Assembly: GCA_029263275.1 (NCBI GenBank)
Contig: JAJCXU010000639.1
Span: 1-15,278, forward strand
Origin: Ilumatobacter sp.
Lineage (GTDB): Bacteria > Actinomycetota > Acidimicrobiia > Acidimicrobiales > Ilumatobacteraceae
DNA: 15,278 bases
Direction: 5' to 3'
A program made the position numbers and the translations under genes. Below, one piece after another: positions 6,591 to 12,863 of the stretch (position 1 is the first letter of the stretch; each line of letters starts with the position of its first letter). The notes below the pieces were generated by a model. That model saw only the letters and a program-made list of their open reading frames with translations. It was not told where the DNA came from and did no database searches.

Positions 6591-7736
6591 TCAGCTTGCG
6601 AGCGCGACCGCTGCACGGGCAGCGTCGAGCATGGTTGGCTCCGAGCGGAGCTTGTCTTCCGGGATGCCGGCGTCGAGCAGGATCTGACGCCCTTCTTCTG
6701 CGTTCGTGCCGTCGAGGCGAATCACGATTGGAGCCTTCAGGTCGACGCGACCCATGGCCTCGACAATGCCCTTGGCCACTTCTTCACCGCGAGTGATGCC
6801 GCCGAAGATGTTGATGAAGATCGACTTGACGTTCTCGTCGAAGTTGATGACTTCGAGTGCCCCGGCCATGACGTCGGCGTTGGCGCCGCCACCGATGTCG
6901 AGGAAGTTCGCAGCGGAGCCGCCGACCTGGTTGACGACATCGAGCGTCGACATCGCCAGACCAGCGCCGTTGGCGATGATGCCGACGGTGCCGTCGAGGC
7001 CGATGTACTGCAGATCCTTCTCGGCAGCCATCTTCTCGCGCTCGTCCATCTCGGTGAGGCCGCGGAAGGCGTCCCACTCGGGATGACGGAACTCAGCGTT
7101 GCCGTCGAGGGTGACCTTCGCGTCGAGTGCGTGCACTTCGCCCGTGGGCTTGAGGATCAAGGGGTTGATCTCCGCGAGGTCGCAGTCACCTTCGTCGTAG
7201 CAGCGGTACAGCTTGACGAGGATGTCGGTGGCGCCGTCGATGGCACGCTCCGGGAGCTTGGCCTCGATGCAAGCCGCGCGAGCGACCGCTTCGGAGAGGC
7301 CGTCGATCGGGTCGATGTGCAGCTTGACGATCGCGTCGGGATTCTCTTCAGCGACGACTTCGATCTCGACGCCACCCTCGCGAGACAGCATCATCAGATG
7401 CTTCTTCTCGCTGCGGTCGAGCGTGAAGGAGACGTAGTACTCCTCGTCGATGTCGGAGGCAGCTTCGACCCAGAGGCGACGCACGACATGGCCCTTGATG
7501 TCCATGCCCAAGATGTTGCCGGCGTGCTCACGCACCTCGGCCTCGTTGTCGGCCAGCTTGATGCCGCCGGCCTTGCCGCGGCCACCGACCTGCACCTGCG
7601 CCTTGACGACGACGGGGTAACCCGCTGATGCAGCTTCCTTCACCGCCTCATCAACAGTGTCGGCGGGGCCACCAGGGCTGACCGGAATGTCGTAGCGGGC
7701 GAAGTACTGCTTGCCCTGATATTCAAAGAGATCCAC
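6591..7736 (-). CDS. sucC: Succinate-CoA ligase (ADP/GDP-forming), beta subunit
   Basis: The beta subunit holds the nucleotide-binding ATP-grasp fold and forms the active enzyme with SucD, interconverting succinyl-CoA and succinate with phosphorylation of ADP or GDP. The 381 residues are the normal length. The N-terminus MDLFEYQGKQ is typical, followed by the ATP-grasp features VVVKAQVQVGGRGKAGG, the metal-binding region CDLAEINPLIL, ALDAKVTLDGNA, and the C-terminal ligase domain with IANGAGLAMSTLD, GGSAANFLDIGGGA, IFINIFGGITRGEEVAKGI and a final helix. The start is GTG at 7736, fixed by the N-terminal match and a GAGAGGGG site 8 bases upstream. It follows the B12-binding mutase subunit gene by 65 bases on the same strand, which suggests supply of succinyl-CoA from methylmalonyl-CoA. 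Confidence 0.97.
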   Translation of the reverse strand: MDLFEYQGKQYFARYDIPVSPGGPADTVDEAVKEAASAGYPVVVKAQVQVGGRGKAGGIKLADNEAEVREHAGNILGMDIKGHVVRRLWVEAASDIDEEYYVSFTLDRSEKKHLMMLSREGGVEIEVVAEENPDAIVKLHIDPIDGLSEAVARAACIEAKLPERAIDGATDILVKLYRCYDEGDCDLAEINPLILKPTGEVHALDAKVTLDGNAEFRHPEWDAFRGLTEMDEREKMAAEKDLQYIGLDGTVGIIANGAGLAMSTLDVVNQVGGSAANFLDIGGGANADVMAGALEVINFDENVKSIFINIFGGITRGEEVAKGIVEAMGRVDLKAPIVIRLDGTNAEEGRQILLDAGIPEDKLRSEPTMLDAARAAVALAS

Positions 7737-7744
7737 GGTGGGGT

Positions 7745-7752
7745 CCCCTCTC
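7745..7752 (-). promoter_or_regulatory. Shine-Dalgarno (GAGAGGGG) of sucC
   Basis: On the minus strand AAAGAGAGGGG ends 8 bases before the GTG start of sucC, supporting that start over alternatives. Confidence 0.75.
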
Positions 7753-7761
7753 TTTCATGTG

Positions 7762-7780
7762 TGCGGAATGATGCGGAATG
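7762..7780. repeat. Short tandem repeat in the mutase-sucC spacer
   Basis: TGCGGAATG occurs at 7762-7770 and again at 7772-7780, one base apart, followed by looser GATG-rich copies to about 7800. It fills much of the 65-base gap between the B12-binding subunit gene and the sucC Shine-Dalgarno. It could be a regulator site with a 10-base period or simple slippage. Confidence 0.5.
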
Positions 7781-7801
7781 GATGCAGATGTGATGGATGC
7801 G

Positions 7802-8206
7802 TCAGGCTTCGGTCTCGTCCATGGCGGCTTCGAGCCACTCGCCGATCGCCTTCAACGACGATCCGGGCCCGAAAATCTTGGCGACTCCCTGGTCCTGCAA
7901 CGCACGGGCATCAGCGTCGGGGATGACCCCACCGCCGAAGACGAGCACGTCGCCCAGGTCTCGGTTGCGCAGCTCTTCCATCACGCGGGGGAAGAGTGTG
8001 AGGTGTGCACCCGACAGCAGCGACAAGCCGACACCGTCAGCGTCTTCCTGCAGCACGGTCTCCGCGATCTGTTCAGGTGTCTGGTGCAGACCGGTGTAGA
8101 TGACCTCGAAACCGTGGTCACGGAGTGCACGAGTGATGGTCTTGGCGCCACGATCGTGGCCATCCAGGCCGGGCTTGGCGACAACGATGCGGTACGGGCG
8201 CTTCAC
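7802..8206 (-). CDS. Cobalamin-binding small subunit (C-terminal domain) of methylmalonyl-CoA mutase type
   Basis: The 134-residue protein is a free-standing B12-binding domain. In the split mutase form known from archaea and many actinobacteria it pairs with a separate catalytic subunit to isomerise (R)-methylmalonyl-CoA to succinyl-CoA. Its N-terminus RIVVAKPGLDGHDRGAKTI holds the DxHxxG motif (Asp15, His17, Gly20), His17 being the lower cobalt ligand. It is followed by EVIYTGLHQTPEQI, the SLLSGAH loop and VFGGGVIPD, the rest of the B12 Rossmann fold. The start is GTG at 8206, directly before the conserved core. No catalytic TIM-barrel subunit is encoded nearby, so the partner must lie elsewhere. 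A related mutase such as isobutyryl- or ethylmalonyl-CoA mutase is possible, since the small domains look alike. Confidence 0.92.
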   Translation of the reverse strand: MKRPYRIVVAKPGLDGHDRGAKTITRALRDHGFEVIYTGLHQTPEQIAETVLQEDADGVGLSLLSGAHLTLFPRVMEELRNRDLGDVLVFGGGVIPDADARALQDQGVAKIFGPGSSLKAIGEWLEAAMDETEA

Positions 8207-8215
8207 AAGGGCAGA

Positions 8216-8221
8216 ACCTTA
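8216..8221 (-). promoter_or_regulatory. Possible -10 box (TAAGGT) before the B12-binding subunit gene
   Basis: TAAGGT fits TANNNT and lies 9 bases before the GTG at 8206. No Shine-Dalgarno is visible in between. This is weak evidence from a degenerate pattern. Confidence 0.25.
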
Positions 8222-8315
8222 TGCCGCAGGCGCAGTGTTCCACCAACCCACGAAGTCAGGCGCAGTCCGTTTTCGTGCCCGTCCTGATTCACGGGGTGAA
8301 ACGCACTGAGGACGG

Positions 8316-8321
8316 CAGACT
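8316..8321 (+). promoter_or_regulatory. Possible -10 box (CAGACT) before the single-pass membrane protein gene
   Basis: CAGACT lies exactly 6 bases before the GTG at 8328, the spacing seen for metF and purH. No Shine-Dalgarno is present. The box departs from TANNNT at its first base, so confidence is low. Confidence 0.25.
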
Positions 8322-8327
8322 GAGTTG

Positions 8328-8858
8328 GTGGCGAAGGACAACGACAAACCAGTCAAGCTTCGATCACCGTGGATGCGTGCGCTGCTCCCCAACTTGGGCG
8401 GTCTGGTCGTCCTCGGGTTGATCGGTCTGATGCTCTGGGGGTTCGCGGCGTACATCTCGCGGGGCGACGCGTCGACCTCGGATCGGCTTGCACCCTCCAA
8501 CCTGCGGGTCGGCAGCGTGACCAATGTCGCCGACGAGATCGTCGACAAGGGTCCCATCCTCTTCCCTGGTCTCGGCACCACGGAAGGCGAACGGACCATC
8601 GTCCTCGACCACACGGGTGACGATCCCACCACCGGCTGGGTCGTGTACTACGCCTACCCGGCGGGCGGCGACGAACGCTGTGCCGTCGAGCAAGTGCGCG
8701 ACGCCGACGGTGAAGGAACGCGCGAGTTCCTCGACTGCGATGGAAACATCATCGACGTGAGCGAACTGTCGCCACCCCCGGCGGGCGTGAACCCCGTCGT
8801 CGAAAACCAGCGGTTGCTGTCGATCGACCTCAGCGGCGTCACCAGCGACGGCAACTGA
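8328..8858 (+). CDS. Single-pass membrane protein with extracytoplasmic domain, unknown function
   Basis: I do not recognise a named family. The protein has about 176 residues: a short basic cytoplasmic tail (KDNDKPVKLRSPWMR), one membrane helix at about 24-44, then about 130 residues outside the membrane. The outer part has alternating hydrophobic strands and two cysteines (C119 and C138, counted from the TTG just upstream) about 19 residues apart that could form a disulfide. The pattern DCDGNIIDVSELSPPPAGVN is faintly like the second half of a Rieske domain, but the Cys-x-His metal-ligand pairs are absent, so I do not call it Rieske. TTG 8325 and GTG 8328 are adjacent starts; GTG fits the spacing from the possible -10 box. 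Its stop is only 6 bases from the stop of the convergent flavodoxin-like gene. Confidence 0.8.
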   Translation: MAKDNDKPVKLRSPWMRALLPNLGGLVVLGLIGLMLWGFAAYISRGDASTSDRLAPSNLRVGSVTNVADEIVDKGPILFPGLGTTEGERTIVLDHTGDDPTTGWVVYYAYPAGGDERCAVEQVRDADGEGTREFLDCDGNIIDVSELSPPPAGVNPVVENQRLLSIDLSGVTSDGN

Positions 8859-8864
8859 CCCGCG

Positions 8865-9293
8865 TCAGGCGTCGACGGTGGCGTCGAGCAGCCGGGCGGC
8901 GAACTCTTCGCTGTGCTGATCGAGCTTGCTGCGGCTCATCGCCAGTCCGCCGATGACGTAGGCCCCCGTGTCGCCGAGCACGTTGGTGAGCGTGTCGAGG
9001 CTGCGACCTGGGTGAAGTGCGAACGTGCAGAACGCCGCGGCCTTCTTCCCGCGCATTGCCGGGAGGTTCGCGATGCTGTTGGCGGCCCATGGCGCCTGGC
9101 CGAACAGGAACGCCCCGTGCACCCACGTTCCGACCAAGACCAAGGCGGCTTCGTGGATCGACTGATGGTCGGGCTGCTTGACCTTGGACAAGCCGGTGAT
9201 CGTCCACCGCTCTTGCTGCAGCAGCTCGGCGACGTTCTCAGCCGCCTTCCACGTATTGCCGGACAAGCTCTCAACCAGAATTGCTGCCTTCAC
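8865..9293 (-). CDS. Flavodoxin-like protein
   Basis: The roughly 142-residue protein has the short-chain flavodoxin pattern: a first strand KAAILVES running into the FMN phosphate loop SLSGNTWKAA, then LVLVGTWVHGAFLFG for the loop that packs on the flavin, and KAAAFCTFALHPGRSLDTL for the later flavin-contacting loop, followed by a helix and VIGGLAMSR. This suggests a low-potential electron carrier or a small FMN-dependent oxidoreductase in the cytoplasm; the redox partner is not evident. The frame is open upstream to an ATG at 9377, inside the end of pcrA, but the extra 28 residues do not belong to the fold, so I use GTG 9293, which starts right at the first strand. It lies 56 bases after pcrA on the same strand. 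Confidence 0.85.
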   Translation of the reverse strand: MKAAILVESLSGNTWKAAENVAELLQQERWTITGLSKVKQPDHQSIHEAALVLVGTWVHGAFLFGQAPWAANSIANLPAMRGKKAAAFCTFALHPGRSLDTLTNVLGDTGAYVIGGLAMSRSKLDQHSEEFAARLLDATVDA

Positions 9294-9349
9294 ATCACCA
9301 ATTCTGCCAGATCCCGCGCCATCTGACCCGATCTTCGTGGCGAGAGGCT

Positions 9350-11824
9350 TCACTCGATCTTCTTGAGCGGCGCCCATGCGAGTGAGAGGTGCTTGGTGCC
9401 TGCGCCGGTGAAGTTGATCGTGGCCTCGGCTTTTTCCCCTTCACCAGAGATGTCGATGATGACCCCAGCGCCGAAACTCGGGTGTTCGACACCGTCGCCG
9501 ATGCGCAGTCCGAGTTCCTGACTGTTCGACGGTTCGGGAGCGTGCTTCTTCGCGAACTGCATCGCCGCTTCCACCACACGATCACGGTGCGCGTCTTGCG
9601 CTTGCTTGGCGCCTCCGGCGTCGTCGTTCACATCGGCGTTGATGTCGCGGCCGGGAATCTCATCGTCGACAGCTCGACGGTACGGCGGCGGCGTGTAGGA
9701 GGAGTCGTATCCGCGCTCGTCTCGACCCGCTCGACCGCCGCCTGACCCACCGCCGTAGCCGGATCGGTAGCTCTGACGCCCGTAGCTCGATCGGCCGCTC
9801 ACGTTGCCGCTCGCCACGATCAACCCTTCGGGGATCTCGTCGAAGAACCGCGACGGCGGGTTGTACTGCGTCGAACCGAACAACTGACGGCTCCACGCAT
9901 GGCTCATGTACAGCCGCTTCATTGCACGCGTGATGCCGACGTAGGCAAGTCGACGCTCTTCTTCCATCTCGACAGGCTCGGTGAGGGATCGAATGTGCGG
10001 GAAGATGCCTTCTTCGACGCCGGCGAGGAACACGACCGGGAACTCGAGCCCCTTCGCCGAGTGCAGCGTCATGAGGATGACCAGGTCTTCGACTTCGCCC
10101 TCGGGCAGGTCGTCGGTGTCAGCAACCAGCGCAACTTGCTCCATGAACTCCGAGATGACGGTGAACTCGCGCGCCGACCCGATGAGCTCGCCCATGTTCT
10201 CCAGCCGAGTGTGTGCCTCGACCGAATCCTCCGCTTCGAGTTCGGCCAGATAGCCCGACCCGTCGAGCGCGAGCTGGAGGATGTCGGCGGGCCCGTACTG
10301 GTCGTCGTCGACCATGCCAGCCATGCCATCGACCAACTCGATGAACGAGCCGATGCCGCGGAGCGCCGGACCGCTGACACCTGCCTCGTCGCACCGTCGC
10401 AGTGCCTCGGCGAACCCGATCCCCTCTGCTGCCGCGAACGCATCGAGCTTGCCAACGCTCGTGTCGCCGATGCCTCGCTTCGGGACGTTCAGGATCCGCT
10501 TGAGACTGACCTCGTCGGCCGGGTTGACCACGGCGCGCAGATAGGCCATTGCGTCTTTGACTTCGCGTCGGTCGTAGAACCGGGTGCCACCGACCACCTT
10601 GTACGGCACGCCCTGGCGCATGAACGCCTCTTCGATGACGCGGCTCTGCGCGTTCGTGCGATACAGCACGGCCATGTCGCGGAAGTTTGCCTCGGCATCA
10701 CGCTGCAGCTCTTTGGCCGTTCCCGCGATCCAGTTGGCCTCATCGCCTTCGTCTTCGGCGTGATACCGCTGGATACGCTCGCCGCTCCCGCTATCGGTCC
10801 ACAACGACTTGGGGCGCCGTTCGGTGTTGTTCTCGATGACGGCGTTGGCGGCGTCGAGAATGGTCTGCGTACTGCGGTAGTTCTGGTCGAGCACCACCGT
10901 GGTGACGTCGGGGAAGGCCTCTTCGAACTGCAAGATGTTGCGGAAGTCGGCCCCGCGAAATCGGTACACCGACTGGTCCGTATCACCAACCACGCAGACG
11001 TTGTGGTGACCGCCAGCCAGCATCAGCACCATCTGGTTCTGGGCGTTGTTCGTGTCCTGGTATTCGTCGACGAGGATGTGGACGAAACGTTGGCGGTAGT
11101 GCTCGAGGACCTCGCCGTGGCCCTTGAACAGCTCGACGGTCTTGGTGAGCAGATCGTCGAAGTCCATGGCGCCGGCTTTGAGCAATCTCGCCTGGTACTC
11201 GGCGTAGACCTCGGCGTGCTTGCGGTCGAAGATGTTCTCTGCGCCGTCGGCTGCTTCAGCAGGAGAAACCAGCTCGTTCTTCCAGTTGCTGATGATGCCG
11301 TGTACACCTCGCGGCGTGAAGCGTTTCGAGTCGAGGCCCTGGTCGCGGATGACGTATCCCGTGAGTCGGTTGGTATCGGCCGAGTCGTAGATCGAGAACT
11401 GTCGTGGGTAGCCGAGCGCATCGGCGTTGGCGCGCAAGATGCGTACACATGCCGAGTGGAAGGTGGACACCCACATCGTCTTCACGACCGGCCCGACCAA
11501 GGCGGCGACCCGCTCACGCATCTCGGCGGCGGCCTTGTTGGTGAAGGTGATCGCCAGAATCTGTGACGGGTGGACGCCTTCGTGGATGAGGTGAGCAATG
11601 CGATGCGTGAGTACCCGCGTCTTGCCCGAGCCAGCGCCTGCGACGACCAGCAGCGGCCCGGTCTCGTGGACCACCGCGTCGAGTTGGTCGGGATTGAGGC
11701 CTTGCGCGAACGGTGAGGGACCCTTCTTGACGGGAACGGCAGCATCGTCGAACGGGCCGGACGGATCGGCCGAAGTCGAGTCGGCCGGATGGGGAATCTC
11801 GCCGAACAGCTCCTCGTCACTCAT
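9350..11824 (-). CDS. pcrA: ATP-dependent 3'-5' DNA helicase, UvrD/PcrA type
   Basis: This superfamily 1A helicase unwinds DNA in excision repair, clears replication-transcription conflicts and displaces RecA. All motifs are present in 824 residues: Q-motif LNPDQLDAV (43-51), Walker A GAGSGKT (63-69), motif Ia ITFTNKAAAEM (92-102), Walker B DEYQDTN (253-259), motif III VVGDTDQSVYRFRGA (278-292), motif IV LDQNYRST (312-319), motif V MTLHSAKGLEFPVVFLAG (585-602) and motif VI EEERRLAYVGITRA (621-634). The pattern is PcrA-like. The N-terminus is an acidic/Pro/Ser extension of about 40 residues. A Gly/Ser/Arg/Tyr-rich linker (676-712) separates the motor from a C-terminal Tudor-like domain (771-824) with RIGDGVEHPSFGAGVI, the segment known to bind RNA polymerase in PcrA. 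The start at ATG 11824 is reasonable, though poor conservation of the extension leaves it open. Confidence 0.96.
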   Translation of the reverse strand: MSDEELFGEIPHPADSTSADPSGPFDDAAVPVKKGPSPFAQGLNPDQLDAVVHETGPLLVVAGAGSGKTRVLTHRIAHLIHEGVHPSQILAITFTNKAAAEMRERVAALVGPVVKTMWVSTFHSACVRILRANADALGYPRQFSIYDSADTNRLTGYVIRDQGLDSKRFTPRGVHGIISNWKNELVSPAEAADGAENIFDRKHAEVYAEYQARLLKAGAMDFDDLLTKTVELFKGHGEVLEHYRQRFVHILVDEYQDTNNAQNQMVLMLAGGHHNVCVVGDTDQSVYRFRGADFRNILQFEEAFPDVTTVVLDQNYRSTQTILDAANAVIENNTERRPKSLWTDSGSGERIQRYHAEDEGDEANWIAGTAKELQRDAEANFRDMAVLYRTNAQSRVIEEAFMRQGVPYKVVGGTRFYDRREVKDAMAYLRAVVNPADEVSLKRILNVPKRGIGDTSVGKLDAFAAAEGIGFAEALRRCDEAGVSGPALRGIGSFIELVDGMAGMVDDDQYGPADILQLALDGSGYLAELEAEDSVEAHTRLENMGELIGSAREFTVISEFMEQVALVADTDDLPEGEVEDLVILMTLHSAKGLEFPVVFLAGVEEGIFPHIRSLTEPVEMEEERRLAYVGITRAMKRLYMSHAWSRQLFGSTQYNPPSRFFDEIPEGLIVASGNVSGRSSYGRQSYRSGYGGGSGGGRAGRDERGYDSSYTPPPYRRAVDDEIPGRDINADVNDDAGGAKQAQDAHRDRVVEAAMQFAKKHAPEPSNSQELGLRIGDGVEHPSFGAGVIIDISGEGEKAEATINFTGAGTKHLSLAWAPLKKIE

Positions 11825-11833
11825 GCGGGCATC

Positions 11834-11839
11834 ACTCTA
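11834..11839 (-). promoter_or_regulatory. Possible -10 box (TAGAGT) of pcrA
   Basis: TAGAGT matches TANNNT and lies 9 bases before the pcrA ATG, without a Shine-Dalgarno between them. The -35 region is not convincing. Confidence 0.3.
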
Positions 11840-11934
11840 GGGATGCACTGTGACTGAGTTGCGTGGCGCGTGTTGTCGCACATCTGTCGCCGCCCTCGCC
11901 CGATCATCAGGCACGTCGCAAGGAAGCGGCCCGC

Positions 11935-11953
11935 TGTTACCGGATTGTTACCG
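11935..11953 (+). repeat. Tandem TGTTACCG direct repeats, possible operator
   Basis: TGTTACCG occurs at 11935-11942 and 11946-11953, 11 bases apart start to start, about one helical turn, so both copies face the same side of the DNA. They lie 40-60 bases before the AT-rich stretch preceding the zinc-motif gene, a position suited to an activator or repressor. Confidence 0.5.
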
Positions 11954-11974
11954 CCGTTCGCGACACTCCAGGTG

Positions 11975-11994
11975 GCGGATGAACCACCATCCGC
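11975..11994. promoter_or_regulatory. Seven-bp inverted repeat before the cassette promoter
   Basis: GCGGATG (11975-11981) and CATCCGC (11988-11994) are exact reverse complements around AACCAC. The repeat ends at the TACATA stretch (11995-12000), where a -10 box would sit, so it could be an operator overlapping the promoter. The function is inferred from position only. Confidence 0.4.
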
Positions 11995-12002
11995 TACATA
12001 TT

Positions 12003-12011
12003 GAAAGAGGG
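12003..12011 (+). promoter_or_regulatory. Shine-Dalgarno (AAAGAGGGA) of the zinc-motif gene
   Basis: AAAGAGGGA lies 6 bases before the ATG at 12018 and decides this start against upstream in-frame ATGs such as 11850 and 11979. It resembles the sucC site (AAAGAGAGGGG). Confidence 0.7.
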
Positions 12012-12017
12012 ACCGAA

Positions 12018-12164
12018 ATGGGCACATGCTCGAATTGCAACGGATCACAACGCTGCCAAGGCGTCTGCGGAGGCACGGGCGACAACGGGGGCGGCCCCGG
12101 CTCGTGCGGAACGTGCCACGGCACTGGTCGCTGCAATGCCTGCAATGGCACCGGGAACAGCTGA
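12018..12164 (+). CDS. 48-residue cysteine-rich protein with DnaJ-like zinc-binding motifs
   Basis: The protein is almost entirely metal-binding motif: CSNCNG (4-9), CQGVCGG (13-19), CGTCHGTG (30-37) and CNACNG (39-44). Eight cysteines (4, 7, 13, 17, 30, 33, 39, 42) give four pairs, enough for two zinc ions as in the CxxCxGxG central region of DnaJ, which binds unfolded protein. A Gly-rich hinge (20-29) separates the two halves. No J domain or substrate-binding beta domain is present, so it is not DnaJ; similar orphan motifs occur in tiny proteins of unknown role. The start is set by the Shine-Dalgarno at 12003-12011. It is the first of three close genes; the coiled-coil gene starts 8 bases after its stop. 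It could act as a zinc chaperone-like adaptor for that protein, but this is a guess. Confidence 0.8.
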   Translation: MGTCSNCNGSQRCQGVCGGTGDNGGGPGSCGTCHGTGRCNACNGTGNS

Positions 12165-12172
12165 GTTCTGTC

Positions 12173-12862
12173 ATGAGTGGAACTCCGGAAGAGGTGGAGC
12201 GGGCGACTCGCGAGGCCGAAGAACGAGAACGAGCCGAGGAAGAACGCCGCCGCGCGGAAGAGGAACGCAAGCGAGAAGAACGGGCCAGACAGTGCGAAGC
12301 GGCGCAACGAGATCGGGATGCCGCCGCCAATCAGATCGACGTCTTGAGCAGCCACATCTCAGAGCAACGCAGCATCGCTGCGTCGGCCGAGGAGAAGATG
12401 GGCCGTCTTGACGAATGGCTGCGTGGGGCGGCTGACACCCAAGGCACCGCTCGCTCGCGAGTCGAAGATGCGGTCCGTGATCGCGACCGCGCTCGCGACG
12501 AGATCGGCAACTTGCGTCCCGCGCTTGCGCAGGCCGAGGCCGACCTCGAGAAGGCCCAGAAGGACCCAGGCCTCATCGGCTGGGAATCGCATGTCTCCGG
12601 GCCGGACAAGGTCCGGGAGTTGACGTCCGCGCTCACAGCTGCGGAGGGACGCCTGACCGCCGCGGAGAGCTCGATGAAGAGCAACCGAGAGGTCGTCGAC
12701 ACGCAGAAGTCTCAGATCAGCGCCTGGCAGGCCGACCTATCTGACGCCTCGAGCACTGCGACAAGTGCCCGCGCCAAAGCCTCAGCGGCCGAGGACGAGA
12801 AATCGCGCCGCGAGGGCGAACGCCGCGAGGCCCAATCCCGAGTCGACAACTACTGCGGTTGA
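12173..12862 (+). CDS. Coiled-coil protein of unknown function
   Basis: I do not recognise a named family. The 229-residue protein is nearly all helix-forming. Residues 6-48 are an extreme Glu/Arg helix with heptad-like repeats (AEEERRRAEEERKREERA), compatible with a single alpha-helix or coiled coil. Residues 48-130 continue as an Ala/Arg/Asp/Glu coiled coil. A break with Pro and Gly at 131-144 (DPGLIGWESHVSGP) is followed by a second coiled coil at 145-225, so the chain could fold back as a hairpin. There is no Walker motif, so it is not an SMC-type ATPase, and there is no signal peptide or membrane helix. Single cysteines lie at 41 and 228. The ATG at 12173 has no good Shine-Dalgarno and follows the zinc-motif gene by 8 bases, suggesting translational coupling; in-frame sequence upstream overlaps that gene and is rejected. 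Confidence 0.82.
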   Translation: MSGTPEEVERATREAEERERAEEERRRAEEERKREERARQCEAAQRDRDAAANQIDVLSSHISEQRSIAASAEEKMGRLDEWLRGAADTQGTARSRVEDAVRDRDRARDEIGNLRPALAQAEADLEKAQKDPGLIGWESHVSGPDKVRELTSALTAAEGRLTAAESSMKSNREVVDTQKSQISAWQADLSDASSTATSARAKASAAEDEKSRREGERREAQSRVDNYCG

Positions 12863-12863
12863 C

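Larger units (their letters stand above)
11825..12017. other. Divergent intergenic region between pcrA and the three-gene cassette
   Basis: These 193 bases separate pcrA (minus) from the zinc-motif gene (plus). They hold a possible pcrA -10 box TAGAGT (minus strand, 11834-11839), tandem TGTTACCG repeats, a 7-bp palindrome, an AT-rich TACATATTGAAA stretch that may be the plus-strand promoter, and a Shine-Dalgarno. No gene is credible here. Confidence 0.65.

Noticed and set aside
9294..9377. Upstream extension of the flavodoxin-like gene to ATG 9377
   Set aside because: It would overlap the end of pcrA and add residues before the first strand of the fold; GTG 9293 fits better.
9899..11566. 555-residue plus-strand open frame inside pcrA
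   Set aside because: It is entirely antisense to conserved helicase motifs and shows no recognisable domain or ribosome-binding site.
11850..12017. Upstream start for the zinc-motif protein at 11850
   Set aside because: It would translate through the tandem repeats, palindrome and Shine-Dalgarno; the ATG at 12018 has a good ribosome-binding site and starts at the first motif.
12026..12172. Upstream start for the coiled-coil protein at 12026
   Set aside because: The extra 49 residues lie out of frame over the zinc-motif gene and are Arg/Trp-rich without helical pattern.
12173..12862. SMC or RecN-like ATPase identity for the coiled-coil gene
   Set aside because: There is no Walker A, Walker B or signature motif, and the length is far too short.
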